From: Chlorobiota bacterium
GTDB lineage: Bacteria > Bacteroidota > Bacteroidia > Bacteroidales > VadinHA17
Assembly (NCBI GenBank): GCA_013152085.1
Contig: JAADHC010000002.1
Location: 1 to 61,843 of the forward strand
Direction of reading: 5' to 3'
DNA: 61,843 nucleotides
Both the position numbers and the translations under genes were made by a program. Shown here one piece after another: positions 1 to 9,757 of the stretch (positions within the stretch are counted from its first letter, which is position 1; every line of letters starts with the position of its first letter). The notes below the pieces were generated by a model. It had not been told where the DNA came from. It saw nothing but the letters and a program-made list of their open reading frames with translations, and did no database searches.

Positions 1-169
1 CTACGTAGTTAAAATCCGTTATTAAAACACGCACCTGCATTTTCAGGCAGGAATCCGGACCAAAACATGTACTACTTCGCAAGATTTGATTAAATTCGTC
101 CCTGATGCGGCATCTTGACCGGCGGTTTGATTTGCAGATCCGCATCAGCGGCAATCTGATTTGTAATGT

Positions 170-1162
170 ATGAAAGGGAACGCTGATATTAACCTCATTG
201 TTATCACCGGTCCGACGGCAACGGGAAAGACACGACTCGGAGCTTTGCTGGCACACCGTCTCGAAGGCGAGGTTATTAGCGGCGATTCACGCCAGGTGTA
301 CCGGGGGATGGATATCGGTACAGGGAAAGACCTGGAAGATTTTATCGTGGACGGCAAAAAGATTCCGTACCACCTGATTGACATACATGATCCGGGATAT
401 GAGTATAATGTTTACGAATACCAGAAAGATTTTTTCCGGATTTTCACCAAAATTCATGAACGGGGTAACCTGCCGGTGCTTGTCGGCGGTACAGGTCTTT
501 ACATTGAAGCGGTACTGCGGGGATATAAACTGATCCGCGTGCCTGTGGATCCTGCTTACCGGACTACACTCGATGGTAAATCCATGGAGGAGTTGACAGC
601 CATGCTTACAACCTATAAGAAGCTGCACAATATTACGGATCTGGATACCCGGAAAAGGCTGGTGCGGGCGCTGGAGATAGAACATTACTATGCAACCCGT
701 CCTGAAACGGATGATCCTTTGCCTGAAATAAACCCCATGGTTTTCGGAATTAACGTTAACAGGGAAACCAGAAGAGAGAACATCAGCCGGAGACTCAGAA
801 AACGTCTTGACGAAGGGATGGTGGAAGAGGTGCGAAAGTTACTGGATCAGGGTGTTACGGCAGATCACCTGATCTATTATGGCCTGGAATACAAATACAT
901 TACGCTTTACCTTACCGGTAAGTTGTCCTATGATGATATGGTGAAAAAACTGGAGATTTCCATTCATCAGTTTGCCAAACGGCAGGTGACCTGGTTCCGG
1001 GGAATGGAAAAACGGGGAATCCCGATCCACTGGATTGATGCAAAACTACCTGATGGAAAAAAGATTGAAAAGATCATTGAACTGCTTTCCCGGAAAAGTA
1101 TCCAAAACAAACAGTATCCTTACAAAGACGGGAAGATTTCACGGTTTTTTATAAATACTTAA
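170..1162 (+). CDS. miaA: tRNA dimethylallyltransferase MiaA
   Basis: Transfers a dimethylallyl group to N6 of A37 in tRNAs that read UNN codons; cytosolic. The 330-residue protein opens with the P-loop GPTATGKT (about residues 14-21), followed by SGDSRQVYRGMDIGTGKD, the family's substrate-contact loop, and LVGGTGLYIEAVLRGY near residue 105. The C-terminal KRQVTWFRGM segment is also typical. The length is slightly above the usual 300, with an unstructured Lys-rich tail. The ATG lies in a stretch without a strong Shine-Dalgarno sequence, which is normal for Bacteroidota. It stands alone, 110 bases ahead of the nuo operon, whose own promoter lies between them. What precedes base 170 shows no recognisable gene. 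Confidence 0.93.
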   Translation: MKGNADINLIVITGPTATGKTRLGALLAHRLEGEVISGDSRQVYRGMDIGTGKDLEDFIVDGKKIPYHLIDIHDPGYEYNVYEYQKDFFRIFTKIHERGNLPVLVGGTGLYIEAVLRGYKLIRVPVDPAYRTTLDGKSMEELTAMLTTYKKLHNITDLDTRKRLVRALEIEHYYATRPETDDPLPEINPMVFGINVNRETRRENISRRLRKRLDEGMVEEVRKLLDQGVTADHLIYYGLEYKYITLYLTGKLSYDDMVKKLEISIHQFAKRQVTWFRGMEKRGIPIHWIDAKLPDGKKIEKIIELLSRKSIQNKQYPYKDGKISRFFINT

Positions 1163-1227
1163 GATCGGGTATGTTGAACAATATATAAGTAAAAAGGAAA
1201 AAAAGGACAATTTATTTAAGAAAATTT

Positions 1228-1235
1228 TACTTTTG
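1228..1235 (+). promoter_or_regulatory. Candidate -7 promoter box of the nuo operon
   Basis: TACTTTTG matches the Bacteroidota -7 consensus TAnnTTTG, 37 bases before the nuoA ATG and followed by a purine-rich leader. I do not see a clear TTG at the expected -33 position, so the call rests on one box and its position between miaA and nuoA. Confidence 0.4.
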
Positions 1236-1272
1236 CACTCCGAAAAGAAACAACAAAATCCGGGTTTTTATC

Positions 1273-1623
1273 ATGAATGGAGAATTTTTAATTCTGTTTT
1301 TTGTCGTTGCAGTAGCCCTTGTGGGAGGGGCCATTGTTTTTGCTTCACTTATTGCTCCCAGATCTGTTAATGCCCAGAAATTCGAACCCTATGAGTGCGG
1401 GATTCCTACCGAAGGACCAACATGGATTCAATTCAGCATCGGGTATTATATGTTTGCCATAATATACCTTGTTTTTGATGTTGAGACCGTATTTTTATAT
1501 CCCTGGGGTGTGGTAATGAAATCGATGGGTTTGCGCTCGTTTATTGAGATTGTTATTTTCATTTTTATTCTTGGTTTCGGGCTTTTGTATGCCTGGAAGA
1601 AAGGGGCACTAAAATGGGTGTAA
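1273..1623 (+). CDS. nuoA: NADH-quinone oxidoreductase subunit A
   Basis: Small membrane subunit of complex I that helps join the peripheral and membrane arms. The 116 residues carry three hydrophobic helices and the diagnostic [11 protein letters not shown] loop (about 39-49) followed by the IYLVFDVE helix. It is the first gene of an eleven-gene operon in the order A-B-C-D-H-I-J-K-L-M-N. Its end overlaps nuoB by ten bases, indicating translational coupling. Length and motifs are normal. Confidence 0.95.
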   Translation: MNGEFLILFFVVAVALVGGAIVFASLIAPRSVNAQKFEPYECGIPTEGPTWIQFSIGYYMFAIIYLVFDVETVFLYPWGVVMKSMGLRSFIEIVIFIFILGFGLLYAWKKGALKWV

Positions 1624-2189
1624 AGATTAAATCGATGCGTGAGGAGGATTTCAGGGACAATGAGACCTTGGAAGCCTTGAATGAACTGGGGAATAACGTT
1701 TTTTTAACTACGATAGACAAAGTATTAAACTGGGGGCGTTCCAATTCGATATGGCCACTGACTTTTGCTACCAGTTGTTGTGGTATTGAAATGATGGCCA
1801 CCGGCGCACCGCGATACGATTTTGCCCGTTTTGGTATTGAGGTATACAGGGCTTCACCCAGGCAGGCTGATGTTATTGTGGTTGCCGGAACCATTGTTCA
1901 CAAAATGGTTCCTGTCTTAAAACGGCTTTACGATCAAATGGCTGAGCCAAAATATGTTATTGCCATGGGTGCCTGTGCCGTATCAGGGGGCCCTTTTTAC
2001 TATAACAACTATTCGGTAGTACGCGGGGTTGATCATGTCCTTCCTGTAGATGTTTATGTCCCCGGATGTCCTCCCCGTCCGGAAGCCTTACTTTACGGAA
2101 TCATGCAACTCCAGCGAAAGATAAAAGTCAAATCACTGGCCGGCAGGAAAAACAAAGAGGTTAAAAAATCAGGTTCCGATGAAAAATAA
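1614..2189 (+). CDS. nuoB: NADH-quinone oxidoreductase subunit B (N2 cluster)
   Basis: Peripheral-arm subunit that holds the terminal [4Fe-4S] cluster N2, next to the quinone site. All four ligands are visible: the tandem Cys55-Cys56 in [10 protein letters not shown], Cys121 in [11 protein letters not shown], and Cys152 in [11 protein letters not shown]. The protein has 191 residues with a Lys-rich C-terminal tail. It overlaps nuoA and nuoC (11 bases). The intact tandem Cys contrasts with the paralogue at 23733-24281, which has only one of the two. Confidence 0.96.
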   Translation: MGVKIKSMREEDFRDNETLEALNELGNNVFLTTIDKVLNWGRSNSIWPLTFATSCCGIEMMATGAPRYDFARFGIEVYRASPRQADVIVVAGTIVHKMVPVLKRLYDQMAEPKYVIAMGACAVSGGPFYYNNYSVVRGVDHVLPVDVYVPGCPPRPEALLYGIMQLQRKIKVKSLAGRKNKEVKKSGSDEK

Positions 2190-2643
2190 AGAAGAACTTA
2201 TCGGGTTTCTCACCCGGTTATTTCCTTATGCAACTATTCAGGAAGGGAATCAATATGCGGAATTATTCATCCCTGCAGACAAATGGCATGAGACGGCTCA
2301 AATACTGAAAAGCAACGATAGTATCCCCTTCGATTACCTTATCAGTCTCACAGCGGTTGATTATCTTACCAAATTTACCGTGGTTTATCATTTGGAGTCG
2401 ACCTCCACGCATGACTTTATTGTTGTCAAAACGGATGTAGAGAACCGGGAAGATCCGCAAATAGATACTGTTTCTGATATCTGGATTACTGCCGAATTTC
2501 ACGAGAGGGAAGTGTACGATTTATTTGGTATCCGGTTCAACCATCATCCCGATCTGAGGCGTTTCTTTATGGAAGAAGATGATGGTTATCCTTTACGAAA
2601 AGACTTTAAAGATGAAATAAATATAATTGAACTCCCCAATTGA
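2179..2643 (+). CDS. nuoC: NADH-quinone oxidoreductase subunit C
   Basis: 30-kDa-type peripheral-arm subunit, 154 residues. The family signature is seen as [18 protein letters not shown] followed by [22 protein letters not shown]. It is a separate gene from nuoD here, whereas many Gammaproteobacteria have a nuoCD fusion. It starts inside the end of nuoB and its stop is followed after one base by the nuoD ATG. Confidence 0.94.
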   Translation: MKNKEELIGFLTRLFPYATIQEGNQYAELFIPADKWHETAQILKSNDSIPFDYLISLTAVDYLTKFTVVYHLESTSTHDFIVVKTDVENREDPQIDTVSDIWITAEFHEREVYDLFGIRFNHHPDLRRFFMEEDDGYPLRKDFKDEINIIELPN

Positions 2644-2644
2644 T

Positions 2645-3772
2645 ATGAGTGAAGAGATCATAAAAAATATAATTGTCAGGGAAGACGAGGATTATATTGT
2701 GAACATGGGGCCTCAGCATCCCTCCACGCATGGTGTTTTGCGACTGGAAGTTTGTCTGCACGGAGAATTCGTGAATTATTTAATTCCGCATATCGGTTAC
2801 ATTCACCGGGGGATTGAAAAAATGAGTGAGTCGGATACCTACAAGCAAATCATTCATCTGACCGACCGGATGGATTATCTTTCTGCTCACATGAATAATG
2901 AAGCGGTTTGTCTCGCTGTCGAAAATGCTCTGGGGATAGAGGTTCCGGAACGCGTAAAATATATCCGGGTTATATTGGATGAGCTGACACGTCTGGCATC
3001 TCATCATTTGTGGTGGAGTGCTTTTGGTATGGATCTGGGTGCGCTGACCACCTTTTTTTACGGTATGCGCGACCGGGAGAAAGTTCTCGCCATTTTTGAG
3101 GAATCCTTCGGTTCGCGTTTACTGCATAGTTTTAATATACCCGGAGGGTTGATGCATGATGTTCATCCCAATTTCCAAAAACATACGATGGAGTTCGTCC
3201 GCTATTTCCGGAAAAAACTTCCCGAATACAAACAGTTGCTTACCGATAACATTATTTTTCATAACAGAACCAAAGGGATTGGTATAATGCCTTGTGAAAC
3301 AGCTGTTGCATTCGGGGTTACGGGTCCCTCAGGAAGGGGTTCCGGATTTGCCTGCGACGTAAGAAAGGTAGCCCCGTACGGGGTGTATGACAAGATAGAA
3401 TTTAAGGAAATCCTTCATGAAGAAGGTGATTCTTTTTCCCGTTACCTGGTACGTATGGAAGAGATGGAAGAATCATTAAATATACTTGAACATGTTGTCG
3501 ACCAGGTTCCGGAGGGGGATTACACTGCCAGGATGAAACCTATTATTAAGCTTCCGGAAGGAGAATATTTCCAACGGGTTGAAACTGCCCGTGGAGAATT
3601 AGGTGTTTACATTGTGAGTGACGGAAAGAAATATCCGTACCGGATTAAATTCCGTTCTCCCAATTTCAGTAATCTTTTTGTGTTGAATACGTTGGCAAAG
3701 GGAGGTAAAATAGCCGACCTTGTAGCCATCTGTGGTTCTCTTGATCTGGTAATCCCTGATATTGACCGATAA
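2645..3772 (+). CDS. nuoD: NADH-quinone oxidoreductase subunit D
   Basis: 49-kDa-type subunit forming the quinone cavity with NuoB; descended from the NiFe-hydrogenase large subunit. Recognised by MGPQHPSTHGVLRLEV near the N-terminus, HRGIEK, and LASHHLWW. The C-terminus is DLVIPDIDR, with no Ni-binding Cys pairs. I start it at the ATG at 2645, directly after the nuoC stop, rather than at the in-frame TTG at 2627 that would overlap nuoC; this gives 375 residues. Confidence 0.95.
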   Translation: MSEEIIKNIIVREDEDYIVNMGPQHPSTHGVLRLEVCLHGEFVNYLIPHIGYIHRGIEKMSESDTYKQIIHLTDRMDYLSAHMNNEAVCLAVENALGIEVPERVKYIRVILDELTRLASHHLWWSAFGMDLGALTTFFYGMRDREKVLAIFEESFGSRLLHSFNIPGGLMHDVHPNFQKHTMEFVRYFRKKLPEYKQLLTDNIIFHNRTKGIGIMPCETAVAFGVTGPSGRGSGFACDVRKVAPYGVYDKIEFKEILHEEGDSFSRYLVRMEEMEESLNILEHVVDQVPEGDYTARMKPIIKLPEGEYFQRVETARGELGVYIVSDGKKYPYRIKFRSPNFSNLFVLNTLAKGGKIADLVAICGSLDLVIPDIDR

Positions 3773-3782
3773 ACCTTAACCT

Positions 3783-4874
3783 ATGCTACTGGAAATTTTC
3801 AGCTTTTCGACTTTAACGGCAAATATCGACAAGAGCCTTCATGCGTGGATGGCTCCATGGCTGGCTGTCGTTACCGAGTTGGTAATCATCGGAATCGTCT
3901 TTTTATTGTTTTATGCAGTGCTTGGTTTGTTCCTGGTATATCTTGAACGGAAGGTTTGTGCGATAATACAAAACCGTATCGGGCCCAACAGGGTAGGGAA
4001 GTGGGGACTGCTGCAAACGGTTGCTGATTTTATTAAGCTTATTACCAAAGAGTTAATTCCCATAAGGAATGCTGATAGTTTTCTGTTTAATCTGGCGCCT
4101 TTTATTGTTATTGCGGCTTCTTTCATGGCGATGGCTGCCATCCCTTTTGCCAAAGGACTACATGCCATTGATTTGAATATTGGTATTTTTTATATCATTG
4201 CCGTTTCTTCACTTGGGGTGGTGGGGATCCTCATTGCAGGTTGGTCAAGCAACAGTAAATATTCGTTGATCGGGGCTATGCGCAGTGGTGCCCAGATCGT
4301 AAGTTATGAACTTTCTGTAGGATTATCATTGCTCGCAGTGGTAGTTTTTGCCGGAACAATGCAATTGTCAGCTATTGTAGAAAGCCAGGCCAATGGCTGG
4401 TGGATTTTTAAAGGACATATACCTGCATTGATCGCTTTTATTATTTATTTAATTGCGAGTACGGCCGAGATCAACCGGGGTCCGTTTGATCTTGCCGAAG
4501 CCGAGTCGGAGCTGACTGCCGGCTTCCACACGGAATATTCGGGGATTAAATTTGCCTTCTTTTTCCTGGCCGAGTATATTAACATGTTTATTGTAGCCGC
4601 TATTGCTGCCACGATGTTTTTCGGGGGATGGATGCCGTTCCACATAGGCCATTGGGATGCTTTTAACCGGGTAATGGATTACATCCCTTCCGTGGTGTGG
4701 TTTTTCGGAAAGACCTTTTTTATTATTTACTTAATTATGTGGTTCAAATGGACATTCCCGCGTTTACGGATTGACCAGTTGTTGAATCTGGAATGGAAAT
4801 ACCTTTTGCCATTGAGTCTTATGAATATTGTAATTATTGCATTTGTAGTATTGATGGGCTGGTATTTTCATTGA
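3783..4874 (+). CDS. nuoH: NADH-quinone oxidoreductase subunit H
   Basis: Membrane subunit at the interface with the peripheral arm, about eight transmembrane helices in 363 residues. The signature loop [15 protein letters not shown] sits near residue 65, and the quinone-cavity acidic loop [18 protein letters not shown] near residue 231. The operon then passes to nuoI, with no nuoEFG genes between nuoD and nuoH. Confidence 0.95.
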   Translation: MLLEIFSFSTLTANIDKSLHAWMAPWLAVVTELVIIGIVFLLFYAVLGLFLVYLERKVCAIIQNRIGPNRVGKWGLLQTVADFIKLITKELIPIRNADSFLFNLAPFIVIAASFMAMAAIPFAKGLHAIDLNIGIFYIIAVSSLGVVGILIAGWSSNSKYSLIGAMRSGAQIVSYELSVGLSLLAVVVFAGTMQLSAIVESQANGWWIFKGHIPALIAFIIYLIASTAEINRGPFDLAEAESELTAGFHTEYSGIKFAFFFLAEYINMFIVAAIAATMFFGGWMPFHIGHWDAFNRVMDYIPSVVWFFGKTFFIIYLIMWFKWTFPRLRIDQLLNLEWKYLLPLSLMNIVIIAFVVLMGWYFH

Positions 4875-4889
4875 TAATATTGCATAGAC

Positions 4890-5375
4890 ATGAATAGCGT
4901 AATAAAATATTTTACCTCCATATTTAAAGGAATTCGCTCACTATGGGCAGGCATGAGGGTTACCGGAAAATATTTTGTGAGTCCGGGGGAAATTGTAACG
5001 GAACAATATCCCGAGAACCGTGCCACCCTGAAAATGGCTGAAGGGTTCAAAGGAGAAGTGATCATGCCACATGATGAGAACAACCAACACCATTGTACCG
5101 GTTGTGGCATTTGTGAGTTGAATTGCCCCAACGGCTCCATCGAAATTATTACCAAAAGGATTCCGAATGAAGAAGGCAAACCGGAGCGTGTGATTGATAA
5201 GCATATTTATCATTTATCTATGTGTACCTTTTGTGAATTATGTATTAAAACATGTCCTTCTCATGCCCTGGCATGGGGTCAGGATTTTGAGCATGCCGTA
5301 TATGACAGGACAAAATTGACCAAAGTGCTAAATAAACCAGGTTCAACGCTTAAGAAGGAGGGTGCTTTATTATGA
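4890..5375 (+). CDS. nuoI: NADH-quinone oxidoreductase subunit I (2x[4Fe-4S])
   Basis: Ferredoxin-like subunit carrying clusters N6a and N6b. Two complete CxxCxxCxxxC motifs are present: Cys69/72/75/79 and Cys112/115/118/122. The protein has 161 residues. Because no nuoEFG genes occur anywhere in the window, electrons probably enter at this subunit from another donor. Reduced ferredoxin or a flavodoxin is the usual suggestion for 11-subunit enzymes; that is inference. The stop overlaps the nuoJ ATG by four bases. Confidence 0.94.
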   Translation: MNSVIKYFTSIFKGIRSLWAGMRVTGKYFVSPGEIVTEQYPENRATLKMAEGFKGEVIMPHDENNQHHCTGCGICELNCPNGSIEIITKRIPNEEGKPERVIDKHIYHLSMCTFCELCIKTCPSHALAWGQDFEHAVYDRTKLTKVLNKPGSTLKKEGALL

Positions 5376-5884
5376 CCTTAAATGTTGTCATGTTTTACTT
5401 GTTATCGGGGGTTATACTAACTTTTTCGGTATTAACCGTCACTTCCCGGAAGATGCTCAGGGCGGCAGTTTATCTCCTGTTTGTCCTTGTAGCCACTTCA
5501 GGGCTTTATTTTTTATTGAAGTTCCAGTTTCTTGCAGCCGTTCAGCTTACGCTTTATGCGGGAGGGATCGTTGTTTTAATCATTTTCAGTATCCTGCTGA
5601 CCAGCCATATCAGCGAGAAATTCAAAAAACCGGAAACCTGGAAATTGTGGATGGGGATAACGGCATTTGTGCTGGGCAGTGCCCTGGCCCTGTGGACGTT
5701 GCTTTCCCATAATTTTGTCAAAGAACCGGGTGTAAAAGAAATACCGGTAAATATGCATGTCATCGGGAACCAACTCCTGGGTGTTGGGAAAAATGGGTTT
5801 GCATTACCTTTTGAGATTATCAGTTTGTTATTACTTGCCTCGATGGTTGCGGCCATTGTTATTGCCAAAAAGGAAAAAAATTAA
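5372..5884 (+). CDS. nuoJ: NADH-quinone oxidoreductase subunit J
   Basis: Membrane subunit with five hydrophobic helices in 170 residues. The family features LRAAVYLL and LTLYAGGIVVLIIF (helix 3) are visible. The C-terminus FEIISLLLLASMVAAIVIAKKE matches the last helix of the family. ATGA overlap with nuoI indicates translational coupling. Confidence 0.92.
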   Translation: MTLNVVMFYLLSGVILTFSVLTVTSRKMLRAAVYLLFVLVATSGLYFLLKFQFLAAVQLTLYAGGIVVLIIFSILLTSHISEKFKKPETWKLWMGITAFVLGSALALWTLLSHNFVKEPGVKEIPVNMHVIGNQLLGVGKNGFALPFEIISLLLLASMVAAIVIAKKEKN

Positions 5885-5899
5885 AAAATCAGATAAATC

Positions 5900-6217
5900 A
5901 TGATACAGGGAATATCAATTTATCATTTTCTTATTGTCAGCACCCTGATGTTTTTCATTGGGATCACGGGCTTTATCATTCGTCAGAACCTGATTACCAT
6001 TTTATTGTCGGTGGAGTTGATCCTTAATTCCGTGGCAATTAATTTTTTGGTCTTTAACCGTTATCTTTTTCCCGGACAGTTACAGGGACATTTTTTTTCG
6101 CTTTTTATTGTAGGGGTTGCAGCAGCAGAAGCCTCTGTGGCAATTGCCCTGATCATTAATATTTACCGGCGAATCCATAATATCGAAGTAAATAATGTAA
6201 ATGAAATGAAATTTTAA
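5900..6217 (+). CDS. nuoK: NADH-quinone oxidoreductase subunit K
   Basis: Three-helix membrane subunit, 105 residues, homologous to MrpC. The Glu-bearing helices of the proton path are visible as LLSVELILNSVAINF (helix 2) and VAAAEASVAIAL (helix 3). It sits 15 bases after nuoJ and 26 before nuoL. Confidence 0.93.
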   Translation: MIQGISIYHFLIVSTLMFFIGITGFIIRQNLITILLSVELILNSVAINFLVFNRYLFPGQLQGHFFSLFIVGVAAAEASVAIALIINIYRRIHNIEVNNVNEMKF

Positions 6218-6243
6218 CCGGAACCGTAAAACCCGCTTTTACC

Positions 6244-8166
6244 ATGATTGATTTTTCGTATACCATACTCATTCCGCTCATTCCTTTGGTGGTTTTCCTG
6301 ATTACGGGACTACTTGGAATGAAATGGAAGCCGTTGGTCTCCGGGGTGTTGGGAACCATTGGTCTGGGAATTTCTTTTTCCCTGGCATTGTATGCTGCTT
6401 ACCAGTACTTTTTTGTGGCAGCGGTTGGTGACAGCTACCAGACTATTATACCTGTTAACATGATGTGGCTTTCATTTACCGATCACCTGAAAATTTACAT
6501 GGGTATTTTGTTGGATCCCATTTCTGTGGTCATGCTCGTAGTGGTTACCACCATCTCTTTTATGGTTCATATCTATAGCCTGGGATATATGAAGGGGGAG
6601 AAGGGATTTCAGCGTTTTTATGCATTTTTATCTCTTTTTACTTTTTCCATGCTTGGATTGGTGATTGCGACCAATATTTTTCAGATGTATATTTTCTGGG
6701 AACTGGTAGGGGTTAGTTCCTATTTATTAATAGGTTTTTATTACAGCAAACCCTCCGCCGTTGCAGCGGCAAAAAAAGCCTTTATTGTCACACGTTTTGC
6801 CGACCTGGGCTTTCTGATTGGGATACTTTTATTGTCATTTTTCACCGGCACCTTTGATTTTGATAAGCTGATGCAACCCGGAACAAATATATTTGCCGGT
6901 ATTGCCGGGGTGAGCTTTCTTGGGATTTCCGGTATTTCCTGGGCTATGGTTCTGATTTTCATGGGTGCTGCCGGAAAATCTGCAATGTTTCCGCTACATA
7001 TCTGGCTCCCCGATGCTATGGAAGGGCCAACGCCCGTGTCGGCTTTGATACATGCTGCTACCATGGTGGTAGCCGGTGTCTTTCTTGTGGCCCGCATGTT
7101 CCCAATATATTATTTCCAAACACCTGATGTATTGATTTTTATTGGCTATGTGGGTGGTTTCACATCCCTCTTTGCGGCAATCATTGCCATGACACAAAAT
7201 GATATCAAGAGGGTTCTGGCCTATTCTACTTTATCACAGATTGGTTATATGATGGTAGCGCTCGGTGTTTCCGGCTATGGCGGTGAAGCCGGCCTCGGAT
7301 ATATGGCGTCCATGTTTCATCTGTTTACCCATGCTATGTTCAAGGCCCTTCTTTTTCTTGCTGCCGGTTCGATCATACATGCCGTACATTCAAACTTCAT
7401 GCAGGACATGGGTAGCCTGAGAAAATATATGCCTGTTACTCATTTTACTTTCCTGGCAGCCAGCCTGGCCATTTCCGGCATACCTCCTTTTGCCGGTTTT
7501 TTCAGTAAGGATGAAATCCTGGCAGCAGCGCTTCATTCCAACAAAATATTGTTTTATATTGAATATGTTACTGCTGGAATTACCGCGTTTTATATATTCC
7601 GCCTCTATTTTAATATTTTCTGGGGGAAGAATACCCGGTATGAACATACACCTGAAGAATCACCGTTAAATATGACGATCCCGTTAATTTTCCTGGCCCT
7701 GGGTGCTACCTTTGGCGGATTTATCCCCTTTCATAATCTTGTAAGTCCTGATATGAAACCTTTTTCCACTGAAACGAATTTTATGGTTGCCATACCTTCG
7801 GTAGCTATCGGGCTTCTTGGTATCGCATTTGCCTGGTTACTGTACAAAAAAGAAAGTGATTTATCCGATAGAATTATCCGGAGACTGGGGGTTTTATATA
7901 CATACACATTTCACAAATTTTATATAGACGAAATTTATCTTTTTGTAACCAAGAAGATTATTTTTAACAACATCGCGAGACCTGTTGCATGGTTTGACCG
8001 CCATATTGTCGATGGTTTTATGGTGGGCATAGGTGCGGTAACCATGAAGATCTCAGTTAAGATCAAAAGATTACAATCCGGCGAGCTGCAGCAATATGCT
8101 TTTGTTTTCGTCGCCGGAGCATTGATATTACTGCTTCTTATAGTGTACATTTCGGGAGTTCAGTAA
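6244..8166 (+). CDS. nuoL: NADH-quinone oxidoreductase subunit L (proton pump)
   Basis: Largest antiporter-like proton-pumping subunit, 640 residues with about 16 helices and the long lateral C-terminal helix. Core motifs are FWELVGVSSYLLIGF (helix 5 Glu), GKSAMFPLHIWLPDAMEGPTP and VSALIHAATMVVAGV (helices 7-8), and THAMFKALLFLAAGSIIHA (helix 12 Lys). The final helix follows a YKIYIDE-like segment, here KFYIDEIYL. Confidence 0.95.
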   Translation: MIDFSYTILIPLIPLVVFLITGLLGMKWKPLVSGVLGTIGLGISFSLALYAAYQYFFVAAVGDSYQTIIPVNMMWLSFTDHLKIYMGILLDPISVVMLVVVTTISFMVHIYSLGYMKGEKGFQRFYAFLSLFTFSMLGLVIATNIFQMYIFWELVGVSSYLLIGFYYSKPSAVAAAKKAFIVTRFADLGFLIGILLLSFFTGTFDFDKLMQPGTNIFAGIAGVSFLGISGISWAMVLIFMGAAGKSAMFPLHIWLPDAMEGPTPVSALIHAATMVVAGVFLVARMFPIYYFQTPDVLIFIGYVGGFTSLFAAIIAMTQNDIKRVLAYSTLSQIGYMMVALGVSGYGGEAGLGYMASMFHLFTHAMFKALLFLAAGSIIHAVHSNFMQDMGSLRKYMPVTHFTFLAASLAISGIPPFAGFFSKDEILAAALHSNKILFYIEYVTAGITAFYIFRLYFNIFWGKNTRYEHTPEESPLNMTIPLIFLALGATFGGFIPFHNLVSPDMKPFSTETNFMVAIPSVAIGLLGIAFAWLLYKKESDLSDRIIRRLGVLYTYTFHKFYIDEIYLFVTKKIIFNNIARPVAWFDRHIVDGFMVGIGAVTMKISVKIKRLQSGELQQYAFVFVAGALILLLLIVYISGVQ

Positions 8167-8219
8167 TATGTTAAGAAGTGATGGCAATTAAATAAAGGGT
8201 TCATTAAAAGATACAGGCA

Positions 8220-9722
8220 GTGAATATTCTGAGTTTATTTGTGGCAGTTCCGGTAATAACAATCACCGGAATCTTATTTACCAAAGGCCTTAAAGGGGCA
8301 CGGCTGGTTTCGGCAATAGGAATGGGGATCCAGTTGTTACTTTCTGTCTTTTTGGTTTTTTATTACCTCTCTGTTCGTGGCGCAGGTAATCTGCACGAGA
8401 TGGTTCTGATGGTTGATTATGCATGGTTCCCCAGCTTAAATATCCATTATGTTGTTGGCGTTGACGGCATTAGTGTTGCAATGATTGCACTGACTTCCAT
8501 CGTTATTTTTACAGGAATTTTTGCCTCATGGGAGATGGAATATCTTTCGCGTGAGTTTTTCATATCGCTTATCTTATTGGCTACGGGTGTTTTTGGTTTC
8601 TTTATTTCCCTTGACCTGTTTACCATATTTCTGTTTTACGAGCTGGCGGTAATTCCGATGTACCTGCTTATCGGGATCTGGGGTACAGGTCCGAAAGAAT
8701 TTGCTGCCATGAAACTTACGCTGATGCTGATGGGTGGTTCGGCACTGCTTATGGTGGGGATTCTTGGAATATATTATCACTCTGCACCCGATGGAGGCGC
8801 TTACACCTTTAATATTCTGGAGATAGCTAAAATCCATATACCCATAAAAGCCCAGCGTTTCTTTTTCCCTTTTACTTTCGTTGGTTTTGGTGTTCTGGGT
8901 GCACTTTTCCCGTTGCACACATGGTCTCCTGACGGCCATTCTTCCGCACCAACAGCCGTTTCCATGCTTCATGCCGGAGTACTGATGAAACTGGGGGCTT
9001 ATGGTTGTTTCCGGATAGCCATTTTTCTGATGCCTGAGGCTGCCAGTGAGTTGGCCTGGATCTTCATTATTTTAACATCAATAAGTGTGGTTTACGGAGC
9101 TTTTGGAGCCATTATGCAAAAAGACCTGAAATATATTAATGCATACTCATCGGTAAGCCACGTGGGCCTGATCCTGTTTGCTTTGTTAATGATGAATAAG
9201 ACAGCTTTTGACGGGGCTATCCTTCAGATGATTTCACACGGGCTGATGACAGCACTTTTCTTTGCGTTGATAGGTATGATTTACGGACGGACACATACCC
9301 GGAACATAAATGAAATGAGTGGTTTGATGAAAGTAATTCCATTCCTCGGAGTTATGTATGTGATCGCCGGACTTGCATCGTTAGGGTTGCCCGGATTTAG
9401 CGGTTTTGTTGCTGAGATGACCATTTTTGTCGGTGCGTTCCAGCATAAGGATCTGTTCTACCGGATTGCTTCCATTATCGTAGCATCCTCCATTGTGATT
9501 ACGGCAGTTTATATCCTTCGTGTGATAGGTATGTTCCTGTTGGGCCCTGTACGAAATAAAGAACATTTACAGCTAAAAGATGCCAGATGGTTTGAAAAAT
9601 TAAGTACGACCACTTTGGTGATCGCCATAGCCGGTATAGGAATTTTACCTTTTTGGCTATCGAATACCATTATGAACAGTCTGCAACCCATAATAGATAA
9701 ACTAGCTCCTTTTTTGCATTAA
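8220..9722 (+). CDS. nuoM: NADH-quinone oxidoreductase subunit M (proton pump)
   Basis: Second antiporter-like pump, 500 residues. Motifs include VDGISVAMI, FYELAVIPMYLLIGIWG, LFPLHTWSPDGHSSAPTAVS and MLHAGVLMKLGAYG, plus QMISHGLMTALFF. The predicted start is a GTG at 8220; no in-frame ATG fits the conserved N-terminal helix better. The 53-base gap to nuoL is the longest in the operon but shows no promoter or hairpin. Confidence 0.94.
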   Translation: MNILSLFVAVPVITITGILFTKGLKGARLVSAIGMGIQLLLSVFLVFYYLSVRGAGNLHEMVLMVDYAWFPSLNIHYVVGVDGISVAMIALTSIVIFTGIFASWEMEYLSREFFISLILLATGVFGFFISLDLFTIFLFYELAVIPMYLLIGIWGTGPKEFAAMKLTLMLMGGSALLMVGILGIYYHSAPDGGAYTFNILEIAKIHIPIKAQRFFFPFTFVGFGVLGALFPLHTWSPDGHSSAPTAVSMLHAGVLMKLGAYGCFRIAIFLMPEAASELAWIFIILTSISVVYGAFGAIMQKDLKYINAYSSVSHVGLILFALLMMNKTAFDGAILQMISHGLMTALFFALIGMIYGRTHTRNINEMSGLMKVIPFLGVMYVIAGLASLGLPGFSGFVAEMTIFVGAFQHKDLFYRIASIIVASSIVITAVYILRVIGMFLLGPVRNKEHLQLKDARWFEKLSTTTLVIAIAGIGILPFWLSNTIMNSLQPIIDKLAPFLH

Positions 9723-9757
9723 ATTTTGAAAAAGATACGTAATAAATTTCAAGAATA